Position numbers and translations under genes: made by a program
Assembly: GCA_942159475.1 (NCBI GenBank)
Contig: OW804096.1
Span: 40,175,744 to 40,239,743, forward strand
Direction of reading: 5' to 3'
Source: Sthenelais limicola
Lineage: Eukaryota > Annelida > Polychaeta > Phyllodocida > Sigalionidae
Length of the DNA stretch: 64,000 nucleotides
In this document: positions 54,955-64,000 of the stretch, piece by piece
Numbering within the stretch: the stretch's first letter is position 1
How the letters are laid out: each line of letters opens with the position of its first letter
The notes under the pieces: generated by a model
Database searches by the model: none
What the model was told of the DNA's origin: nothing
Seen by the model: the letters and a program-made list of their open reading frames with translations, nothing else

Positions 54955-55560
54955 TTGTGCAGTTGCAAAGTAGATTTTGTCTACGAAATGGATTTTGTGC
55001 AGTTGCAAAGTAGATTTCGTCTACGAAATGAAAATTGTGCAAAGCCACAGTCAATTTTGTCAACGAAATGGATTTTGTGCAGTGCCAATGTCAATTTCGT
55101 CTACGAAATGGATTTTGTGCAGTGCCAAAGTCAATTTCATCTACGAAATGGATTTTGTGCAGTGCCAAAGTCAATTTCGTCTACGAAATAAATTTTGTGA
55201 TGTCTCAAAGTCAATTTCGTCTACGAAATGAAAATTGTGCAAAGCCACAGTCAATTTTGTCTACGAAATGGATTTTGTGCAGTGCCAATGTCAATTTCGT
55301 CTACGAAATGGATTTTGTGCAGTGCCAAAGTCAATTTCGTCTACGAAATGGATTTTGTGCAGTGCCAAAGTCAATTTCGTCTACGAAATGAATTTTGTGA
55401 TGTCTCAAAATCAATTTCACGAAATGGATTTTGGATGGATGGAGTTGCCAAAGTCAATTTCGTCTACAAAATGGATTTTTGGCAGTGCCAAAGTCAATTC
55501 TGTCTACGAAACGAATTTTGTGCAGTCCATTCGTCAATTTTGTCAATGGGTTTTGTGCAG
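54955..55560. repeat. left tandem array, 57-base type units
   Basis: Units like caatttcgtctacgaaatgg plus attttgtgcagtgccaaagt repeat about ten times. Several are nearly identical, and a longer block of several units is itself duplicated (55021-55140 resembles 55222-55341). Within each unit atttcg and cgaaat can pair. Confidence 0.85.
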
Positions 55561-56450
55561 TGCCAAAGTCAATTTCGTCAATTTCGCCAGTTTCGCCAAT
55601 TTAGTCAGTTTCACCAATTTAGTCAGTTTCACCAATTTAGTCAGTTTTGCCAATTTAGTCAGTTTTGCCAATTTCGCCAGTTTCGCCAATTTCGCCAATG
55701 GGTTTGGTGCAGTGCCAAAGGCATTTTCGTCAGTTTTGCCAATTCCGCCAATTTAGTCAGTTTTGTCAGTTTCGCCAATTTCGTCGGTTTCGCCAATTTC
55801 GTCAGTTTTGCCAATTTTGTCGGTTTCGCCAATTCAGTCAGTTTGGCCAATTTAGTCAGTTTCGCCAATTTAGTCAGTTTCGCCAATTTAGTCAGTTTCG
55901 CCAATTTAGTCAGTTTCGCACAGTTTTGCCAATTTCTCCATTGGGTTTGGTGCAGTCATTTTCGTCAGTTGCGCCAATTTCGTCCGTTTCGCCAATTTCG
56001 CCGGTTTGGCCAATTCCGTCCGTTTTGCCGGTTTGGCCAATTTCGTCCGTTTTGCCAATTTCGCTGGTTTGGCCAATTTCGTCAGTTTCGCCAATTTCGT
56101 CGGTTTGGCCAATTTCGTCAGTTTCGCCAATTTCGTCAGTTTCGTCAATTTAGTCAGTTTCGCCAATTTAGTCAGTTTCGCCAATTTCGCCGGTTTTGCC
56201 AATTCCGTCAGTTTTGCCAATTTCGTCAGTTTCGCCAATTTCGTCGGTTTGGCCAATTTCGTCAGTTTCGCCAATTTAGTCAGTTTCGCCAATTTAGTCA
56301 GTTTCGCCAATTTAGTCAGTTTCGCACAGTTTTGCCAATTTCTCCATTGGGTTTGGTGCAGTCATTTTCGTCAGTTTCGCCAATTTTGTCGGTTTCGCTA
56401 ATTTAGTCAGTTTCGTCAGTTTCGCCAATTTCGTCAGTTTCGCCAATTTC
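55560..56450. repeat. central 18-base tandem array
   Basis: About 45 units of the type ttYgccaatttMgtcagt. A larger block that includes ttgccaatttctccattggg occurs twice (around 55920 and 56330). Because 18 is divisible by 3, all frames stay open. Confidence 0.9.
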
Positions 56451-57060
56451 ATTTTGTACTTGTATCAATTTTTCAAAATTCATTTCGTACACAAAATTGG
56501 TTTGAGATAGCACAACAATCATTTCATACACCAAATCGACTTTGGGAGTGCCCAAAAATCATTTCGTAGACAAAATTGACTTTGGGACTGCACATAATTC
56601 ATTTTGTAGACAAAATCGAATTTGTGAAGGCACAAAATTCATTTCGTCAACGAAATTGATTTTGTGACTACACAAAATCCATTTCGTCTACGAAATTGAT
56701 TTTGTAACTGCACAAAATTCATTTCGTCTACGAAATTGATTTTGTGACAGTACAAAATCCATTTCGTCTACGAAATTGATTTTGTGACTACACAAAATTC
56801 ATTTCATAGACGAAATTGATTTTGTGACTGCACAAAATCCATTTCGTCTACGAAATTGGTTTTGTGACAGTACAAAATCCATTTCGTAGACGAAATGGAT
56901 TTTGTAACTGCACAAAATTCATTTCGTACACGAAATTGAATTTGGGACTGTACAAAATCAATTTCGTAGACGAAATTGAATTTGGGACTGCACATACTTC
57001 ATTTCGTACACGAAATTGAAGATGAATGGACAAATTAACTATTCCGTTGACGAAATGAAT
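56450..57060. repeat. right tandem array, inverse orientation
   Basis: Units of 57-60 bases, aaattcatttcgtctacgaa plus attgattttgtgactgcac, repeat about ten times. They are the inverse of the left array, so the arrays can pair across the element. Confidence 0.85.
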
Positions 57061-57168
57061 TTGTAAATGAACAAAACTACAATTTTGTTCTTAAATGACC
57101 ATTTTGTTAACGAAAATGGTGATTAGCTAACAAAATTGTTAACTTGACACTTGGCGCCTCATAGTTGT

Positions 57169-60100
57169 CTACCTCTCCCCGACTCTCTCTTTCCCCTCTC
57201 CTCTCCTGTCTGGCACATTGCTCTCAGTTCCAAGCATGCTTTATTTTCCACAGAAACATGCTCTATCATTTCTAGCGTGCAGGTAATAAATGATTGTTGC
57301 GGGTTTGTGCCGTCTTAAATAACCGTTGCTTTGATTAGGCCTACAGCAGAGGCCCTCCTGGGGGTGTTTGAAGTGCCGACTTGAGACACCCAAAAAAGAT
57401 GCATATATCCGATCTAAGACATTGCCGTTTATGGCGGTTTAATTAGATTCTGACGACCTGCTTGCTATAATACAATTTTAAAGGACCGAGTATAAGAGAC
57501 GTTATTGATCAACTGCAATGGAAAGGCAGCATCACGTATACATTTATCATAATATATTGATTATGTGATTGTCTTATATAGTGTTATCACATGCTTGACA
57601 GTTCTGACGCCATTTCAGATGTCCAGGGCGTGTGCCACAGTTAGAAAAATGTACGCCTATCATATTTGATTCTGAGTTCATGAATCAGAGTTTAAAGATG
57701 ATAATTTTAAAAATGTTCATTTTAGAGCTATAAATGAGCGAACAATACATAATGATTGATCTTCCGACGATCAAGTAGCATTCTTTAACCAGAGATTTAT
57801 TTTTTCCCCTTTTTCCACCTAAACTTATCGGTCTACTACTTGTTAGACATGACAGCAGACGTGCATAGGTTATCTGACATTTAGGGCCTATATTCTTTTA
57901 ATATATAGGCCCTAGGCCTTTTTTTTTAAGATTTTTATTCTGGGAATGCCCGGTCACGCCCAGTCAGAAGAGTGGTTTTCGTTGTGCCCTGACAGTGCTT
58001 ATTTACAATTCATATCATATGTTGGTGCAGGTAAACAATTCTTTCCATAAAAGACGCTTAAAATAAACATAAGTTTGCTACTTATTACTCAGTAGGTAAT
58101 ACAAGTTGATGTGTACAAATACAATCTATCTATTTCAAATAAATCATGGGTGATAACATGATGGATGAGTGAAGGGGGTGAAAGCTACTGACTCCTGGAT
58201 TCAATAATGATATATTCATTGTGAGGATTATGATCATGATCAATCGATCTAATATAGGCCTAATAGGTATTTCGTCGACTAGAATGTGTGTGGCACCAGG
58301 GCTATCGGCACAATTTGATGGGAAGGGCAGGGAAGTCTTGGACTATTTACGTTCATAAATATATATTGTTTTTGTGGATTAACACTGTCAACACCCTACC
58401 TGCTTCCCTCTCCCCATGGCGTCTCCCGACGCATCAAAATCATTTCGTTTTTTAGCTTTAATCCATGTGGACGCCATCGCCGAGGCAATGCCTTCCACTC
58501 CAGAGTCAGAGTGTGGAATCCCTGCTGCTATGACGTCATTACATGGGCCTAGTTCTGGAGAGGGTTCCTCTGGGGAATCCCCGTGACTATGATGTCATTA
58601 CCCGGGCCTCGTGTTAGACGAAGCTCAACGATAGTCGAGCCACCGATGTCGGATTTTGAATCTTAGGCATAGGCGTAAGCATGTAATGCTGGAACTGCGT
58701 AATTATACTAGTAAGACCTTAAATTTTTCGGTGAAATGTCTCTTATAATCAATAAGCTTGAGACTGGGACAGGTTTGAAGTGTACATATGGGAACGTAGG
58801 GATTTTTGGAAATTATTTGCAGGTTTCCCCAATAGTGTTGGGCCAATGGGCTTGGGTCGAATTGCCGAGCTGAGGTGTATTATGCATGGCATGGCCACTT
58901 GGCGACTTCTCGTCGAGAGACAGTCAAGGAGTATGTACATTCTACAGGCAACTAACAATATTCCATAAAAATGTAACATACATTGATGTGTGCATGTATA
59001 GATCTACATGGCTATACAAGCAGATTTAATATAGGCTAACCGTAAATTATATTTCCAGACACCGTACTATACGTGAAACCCACCATGCGCACACACAAAT
59101 TAACGTCTAGCGTCTCATTATATATTGGGATATATATTGACGGATACAGGTGAGATTACAGGTGAGATAATCAGAACATAACAAGACACTCCTTCCTATT
59201 ACCGTGTTTGAGCAACCAAATTTGGGTGTTAAATTGGTCTACGGTAAGAAGGGACCATATAGCGGCCGGTGCCTCGTCGGCTCTTATCCACTAACACATG
59301 TTTGGAGCATGAGGCCCTCTATGAGTAGGGTGTTTAGGTCAAAATTAGATATAGCTGAATATAATTAAGTTTAAACAATAATGCAATAATGCAAACTAGA
59401 CGCACAGTGGATTCAAATGCAAAAATCCGAATTAAAATATCTTTAATAAAAAAAAAGTTATGCCATGTCAAATGTTAGAAATTTGGGAGAAAATTACCCT
59501 CCTTAACTTCAAGAGCCCCAGTCTCAGTAACACTACACCTTGTGGTGACAGCCTAAGAGATGTTATTGGTAAAGGGCGATCAAGCGCGCAGGGGGTAAGG
59601 GAGATGCTATCTGGACGATATGGCGTCAAAAGTGGCCATATTTATGGGCTATATAGGTCATACCGCTTAAGATTTTAACCACGCCCCCTTTATTTCGAAC
59701 TGCCAGCTTTATACTCGACTCTGCATCGATCGTGTGAAACTACTACTTCCCGGCATCCCATCGACCCAAACAATGTCTCCAGGCCTAGGGAAAATGTATA
59801 GACTTAGGTTGCCTCCAATACAACAAGGTCTTTCTGGTATAATACGTGAGAAATAACCGATTCCCTGACCCCTATGCTAAAGCATGAACAGATATTTTAC
59901 CCTGCGTACGGCCGCATGGCATCTTCGGTAACACTCGGCATCGCATCTTCGGTATTCTCCGGGGAAAAAATCGACCAATCACAGGGCGCGTTACATCAAG
60001 CTTCAGCTAGGCTCTCAGCCAATGGGATCACCTCTTCCAAACGTTACTCGGCGTGCCATGTAGACGGGCAGACGGGCCCGGCTAGCATGGCTGCCATGGT

Positions 60101-60310
60101 GTTGGGTGACGGGTGACGGGGGGACGGTGACGGCGAAGGCTTTTTAAATAGCCTAATGTTTCATTATCAGGCAAACCGTATCCTATCCTAGTTAATTTAA
60201 GATTTCTTTGACTTTGTTGTTATCTGGTGCCACTAACCCTCTGGACCCTGCGGAAGTAGGTAGGAGTGAAGAAGAAGATTTCATTGTTGTTTTATTGAAA
60301 TATATTCATG
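57169..60310. other. non-coding region
   Basis: No exon with splice support was found. An open frame at 59874-60116 lacks any domain. CpG content seems higher at 59880-60120 than elsewhere in the region. Confidence 0.4.
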
Positions 60311-60353
60311 TCCTGACATGTTTTGACTACAGTTAAGACTTCTTCAGAGGATC
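60311..60353 (-). repeat. Penelope-like terminal signature (second copy)
   Basis: On the - strand it reads CTCTGAAGAAGTC, a short stem, then TCAAAACATGTCAGGA. It shares tcctgacatgtt and cttcttcagaggatc with 3533-3571. The core is again CUGAAGA, so the ribozyme-like fold is degenerate. Confidence 0.35.
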
Positions 60354-60639
60354 AAGAATATTAATCATTAGCCTATTATTATTCTCGAGTCCATTTTTTT
60401 TTATCAAAGAATACGAAAAGAAATTTTATTGAACACCCTTTCAGGTCTTCAAGTGAGCAGGGGTTTTGAGTATTTACAAATGGATATAGAACCATCTGAT
60501 ATTTCGCCACTCAGATGCAAATAAAATCGATTAAATTACAACTACACATCATCATGACGTCACAGAACTCCAACAAGTGCATCGCCAACCCCGCCAGCCC
60601 CTATAACTGGATAACTGACGCGTCCACACCTGTGGCGGG

Positions 60640-60710
60640 AACTGACGAGGCCCTCGTGTTGCATTCTGGGTAGGCCACGTAGTTTACACAACCTCGTCTT
60701 CATTTCCAAG
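60640..60710 (+). promoter_or_regulatory. probable SLC39A7 proximal promoter / 5' UTR
   Basis: The start codon lies in ccaagATGgcagc. This is both a strong Kozak context and a YY1-type site of the kind often found at start codons of housekeeping genes. No TATA box is seen. Confidence 0.4.
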
Positions 60711-61190
60711 ATGGCAGCTTCCGTAGCAGGCCGGCTTGTTGTGACTTCGCTGTCCATATTTATTGTATTTTCGTGCTTTTCGTCTATCTCTAGTCATGGC
60801 CATGGCCACGATCATCACGGCCACAGTCACGATGAACCTTCACATTTTAAATATTCGAAGGAAGCTAATGAAAACGCTGATTTAAATCAAAATGCAGGCC
60901 ATCACGGCCATAGCCATGAAGACCACCACGGCCACGATCATGGCCATGGGCACGATCATCATGCACACAATCATGATCATGGACACCAGCATGGACATGG
61001 TCATTCTCATGATCACACAGAAGAAGCCAAACCACAACAAGCTGCTAAGAAGGCTGCACCTAGGAAAGACACTGGGTTGATGTTGTGGGCTCAAGCCCTC
61101 GGCTCTACTGCACTCATCAGCGCCGCCCCCGTTGTCATTCTGTTCCTTATCCCCATTCACAACGCCCATGAACGTCAGCCCCTTCTCAAG
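60711..61190 (+). CDS. SLC39A7: SLC39A7 (ZIP7) zinc transporter, exon 1
   Basis: 160 codons, from the ATG to the donor CTCAAG|GTATGG in phase 0. ZIP7 moves zinc out of the ER and Golgi into the cytosol. Residues 1-27 are a signal peptide or hydrophobic segment (VVTSLSIFIVFSCFSSIS). Residues 29-110 are a lumenal His-rich segment with HGHDHHGHSHD and many HxH pairs that may bind zinc. The first conserved membrane segment follows (WAQALGSTALISAAPVVILF, then LIPIHN). The ATG is the first in frame and has a strong context. Confidence 0.93.
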
Positions 61191-62751
61191 GTATGGAGTG
61201 AATTTATATATCACTAATAGAAAAGTAGATGAGAGGGAACGATATAAGGGGATTTTTGTTAATTCAAGGGTGCTCAAAAGGTAGAGAATGACCAACTGAT
61301 TTGGAAAGATCTGGTCCCATAATGGATCCATAGTTTTAGCAGGGAGCCACCGGCCTGGTTTTAATATTTTTGGTAAGTTTTACTCTTTAGTTTAGTTCAG
61401 GCATAGGCATAGCCGTGGCCCATGCCCATCATGGCCATATGCCCTAAGGCAAATATCATAAATATGCCCATAATATATTGCCGATTACCAGGTAGCCCGG
61501 TAGGCCTATCTGTAACCTGGTTTTCTTTATTCTGCTTTTTTCAGGTGCATTTGTCCATGATTTGAGGTACGGTAGATGAATAGGCCTATATTGATTAGGT
61601 TGAATATCCACCTCTGGGTCAACTCGGGATAGGCCGAGTTGGTGATACAAACTATATATTGATGATTATGTTTCATGTCCGTCTACCCGAGCTAGAGACA
61701 GTGTTGCATAAAAACGGAAGGAATACCGAGCCAAAGGGCATGCCATGTGTATCTGCCATAGACCCAATTTTGACTACTTTTCACTCATTTTAATTGATGC
61801 AAACAAATCCACTTGTTCAGTATCATTGAATATTTCGTACGGTTAACAGTCAGTGGACTGCAGAATTCTTCCTCTGCTATCACTGCTGTAGTAACCAATA
61901 ACACCCAACGTGTGGGGTCAAAACAAAAACTATTCTCTATTTACACACCTCTCTAACTCTTAAGTTGCTGATTTGATATCAGTCCTACAATCAGGAAGTC
62001 ATATTTGTTATTAACTTTTTCTTTTCATTACTTATATATGGGGAAAGTCTGATAGACTCTCACACCCGCTCTTGTATGTAGGCCTATGGACCTCCCTTCT
62101 TTGTCAGTAATGAAGGTTGGCAATACTTCACTGAGTAGAGAGGGAGTAGAATTGAACTAAGTTGCTTGTCTGACTCTAAATGCACTGATAAGGGATACTT
62201 CACCTAAATGTTAGAGATACATACTTCCATAATAATATCTATATATAGGAAGTCGAATGCCACGTTAGTGCGTAGAGTTCAATTATCATTCAGGATCGTA
62301 CTCTCCCCCTTCTATTTCTTCTATTTCTTCTATCTCTCTCTCCCCCCCCCCCCCCACACACACACACTGTCAGAGTGTGTCTGTGTGTGACTGTCTGTCT
62401 CTCTGTATTTGACTGTCCATATATGTGTGTTTGACTCTGTCTCCCTCTGCCCCCTCTCTCTCTATCTATCTGTCTATCTATCTATCTCCCTTCTCTCTCA
62501 ACTATTCAGAAAATGATACATCTTCACCTCCATTCTCTTTGTTATACTAGTATGTTTCATACACAACCCAATTTTCTGTTATCGTCATCTTTTACTTTTA
62601 TGTTATTTATAGCTGAACTTAAATAAATCACCCTATTCATCTCATCTCATTTGACTAGCCCTCACTGCCGTGAATATGACTCCACTTGGTTGTTGTCACG
62701 GCATTAAGCAACCATCACTCAACTCACCCACTCTTCACCTTCATTCTGCAG
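61191..62751 (+). other. SLC39A7 intron 1
   Basis: A 1561-base intron, GT...AG (TTCATTCTGCAG). It holds a microsatellite cluster at about 62330-62492, with runs of C, CA, TG/TC and tatc. No other feature is visible. Confidence 0.85.
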
Positions 62752-63118
62752 GTTCTCCTCGCATTCGCATCTGGCGGACTTCTAGGTGACGCTTTCCTCC
62801 ATCTAATTCCCCATGCCTTGATGCCCCATGACCATTCTGAGGAGGGACACGCCCACAGCCATAGCCACTCCCACTCCCACAGCGAGGAAGGCCATGGCCA
62901 TGACATGGGTGTAGGTCTCTGGGTCCTTGCTGGTATCATAGCTTTCCTCTGTGTAGAAAAGTTTGTCCGTGCTGTGAAGGGTTCCTCCCATGGCCACGGT
63001 CACTCCCATGGCCCTGCCAAACCGATAGCAGAAAAGAAAGAAGAGAAGAAAGATAGTAAAGGAAAGAAAGATGACAAAGGTGCCAAGAAGAAGAAGGACG
63101 ATAAAGAAAGTGAACCAG
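62752..63118 (+). CDS. SLC39A7: SLC39A7 (ZIP7), exon 2
   Basis: 367 bases, phase 0 to phase 1, acceptor CTGCAG and donor CCAG|GTCAGG. It encodes membrane segment 2 ([20 protein letters not shown], with the conserved GDAxLHLxPHA), then a second His-rich loop ([18 protein letters not shown]). Membrane segment 3 follows ([20 protein letters not shown]), then a cytosolic loop with SHGHGHSHG and a long Lys/Asp/Glu stretch. The His-rich loops are typical of the LIV-1 subgroup. Confidence 0.93.
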
Positions 63119-63599
63119 GTCAGGGTACATTCTATGGTTGATGAACTATTATCTTTTCTTTGAATTTGTTAGTATATCTTTCAATCTTGCATTACAGCTT
63201 AGACTCAATGATTTAGTTTTCCTTATCGACATAGCGACGCTTTTCCAAGACAAAACTCTTTCTTACTCATAAAATACATTCCTTCTTGTATCCGCTGACT
63301 TGTATTCTGTCCCAGCAACACTTAATATTCCAAACCCCTACCTCTTATTCCTGGAGCAAATATAGACGAGATTTTCTTGGTATTTTTTCCCTTCAAAATC
63401 TTGTATTTAGATGAAAGTAATTAATCCTCTGGTATTTTGAACGATTTTGTGAGGGTCACACAGGCTAGGTTCTAAGGACTTTAAAACCTAGTTTGGTGCA
63501 TACTATTGAGAAAAAAAACCCCATTCATATATATATTTATGGCAAAGTGGCTTATTTTCAGTTTACCAATTTTCTGATAATTTACATTCAATTTTCCAG
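63119..63599 (+). other. SLC39A7 intron 2
   Basis: A 481-base intron from GTCAGG to the acceptor ATTTTCCAG. Nothing else is visible in it. Confidence 0.85.
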
Positions 63600-63802
63600 C
63601 TGGTGAAATCAAGGTGTCCGGCTACCTAAATCTAGCAGCAGATTTTGCACATAACTTCACAGATGGCCTGGCCATAGGGGCCTCGTACCGGGCGGGCCAC
63701 GCTGTGGGGGTGGTGACCACTCTAGCAGTTCTCTTCCACGAAGTGCCTCATGAAATAGGCGATTTTGCTATCCTTATACAATCTGGCTGCTCCAAAAAGA
63801 AG
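63600..63802 (+). CDS. SLC39A7: SLC39A7 (ZIP7), exon 3; gene continues beyond window
   Basis: 203 bases, phase 1 to phase 0, donor AAGAAG|GTAGGT. It begins [20 protein letters not shown] and holds both metal-binding helices of the transport core, [12 protein letters not shown] and [13 protein letters not shown] (the LIV-1 form of HEXPHE), then SGCSKKK. All catalytic-type residues are intact, so the gene looks functional. The remaining exons are outside the window. Confidence 0.93.
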
Positions 63803-64000
63803 GTAGGTTGGAACTCTGGTTTCTGCGACTCTTTTGACGGATTTATATTTTATTGACGTGCCGCAACTAAAACTGAATTAAATCAGACTTCAGACAAACT
63901 TTCATAAAGAATAAATTAAGGTTTCTTATAATTATGTAACATCATTTTAGAATTCCGGATAACACTTGAATATCAATAAATGTTAATGATGAGAGATTCC
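63803..64000 (+). other. SLC39A7 intron 3, start
   Basis: Intron sequence from the donor GTAGGT to the window end. The short open frame after the donor has a stop at about 63854 and is not coding. Confidence 0.7.

Larger units (their letters stand above)
54785..57164. mobile_element. transposon-like satellite with inverted ends and TTGT target duplication
   Basis: The ends ctatgRggcgccaagtgtcaa (54785 and, inverted, 57164) are flanked by ttgt on both sides (54781-54784 and 57165-57168). Long inverted similarity continues inside (ttcgttaacaaaatggYcatt). The interior is tandem repeats. On the left, units of 57 bases or so carry tacgaaatggattttgtgca. In the middle are 18-base units like ttcgccaatttagtcagt. 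On the right, the first kind recurs in inverse orientation. No transposase is present. Confidence 0.85.

Noticed and set aside
55228..56406. 392-codon open frame (and others on both strands) in the satellite element
   Set aside because: The repeat unit of 18 bases is a multiple of three and lacks stops in most frames, so open frames follow automatically. No domain, start context or splice site supports a gene.
54955..57060. CRISPR-like regular repeat array
   Set aside because: The units abut without unique spacers, and this is animal DNA; it is a tandem satellite.
59874..60116. 80-codon frame upstream of SLC39A7
   Set aside because: No domain or homologue is recognised and there are no splice sites; it lies in a region of higher CpG where open frames are common.
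60882..61331. 149-codon frame antisense to SLC39A7 exon 1
   Set aside because: It is the mirror of His codons (ATG/GTG-rich) in the real exon and has no domain.

Overview
This is animal nuclear DNA, most likely from a marine invertebrate. It is intron-rich and AT-rich, it has no bacterial operon features, and it carries a patchwork of metazoan transposon families (DIRS, Ty3/gypsy, L1/Tx1-like and CR1/Jockey-like LINEs, Harbinger, hAT, piggyBac-like and Penelope-like traces). The species cannot be fixed from the sequence. All homology statements come from reading motifs by eye; no database search was run.

The only clear host gene is at the right edge. Three exons of SLC39A7 (ZIP7/Catsup, a zinc exporter of the endoplasmic reticulum and Golgi) lie on the + strand at 60711-61190, 62752-63118 and 63600-63802, with consistent splice phases. 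The gene runs off the window. Nearly everything to its left is mobile or repeat DNA, and most coding remnants are on the - strand.

Layout: 0.3-0.8 kb, Harbinger transposase exons. 3.5-5.7 kb, a Penelope-like signature, a Ty3/gypsy remnant and a hAT-like remnant split by a 98-bp palindrome. 6-7.4 kb, a decayed Ser-rich basic gene. 7712-13136, a nearly intact DIRS element (gag, RT/RNase H, tyrosine recombinase) whose inverted terminal repeats and internal complementary region can be read base by base. 13.7-18.3 kb, fragments of L1/Tx1-like LINEs plus minisatellites. 18.3-22.7 kb, a multi-exon transposase-like gene preceded by a cluster of short inverted motifs. 24-31.5 kb, exons of unrecognised genes, two piggyBac-like termini and a LINE RT fragment.

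32171-40764 is an 8.6-kb element with 27-bp terminal inverted repeats and a 4-bp target duplication. It sits four bases inside a splice donor and itself contains a LINE. That LINE is the most striking object in the window. Its ORF1 joins a coiled coil and an L1-like RNA-binding domain to a NADAR (YbiA-like) domain, and it is followed by an SGNH-hydrolase-like ORF and then by endonuclease and reverse transcriptase.

41-60 kb holds little coding sequence. It contains tandem repeats, a tRNA-derived SINE-like unit, a 3.8-kb inverted-repeat element (50857-54682) and a 2.4-kb transposon-like satellite (54785-57164) with inverted termini and a TTGT target duplication.
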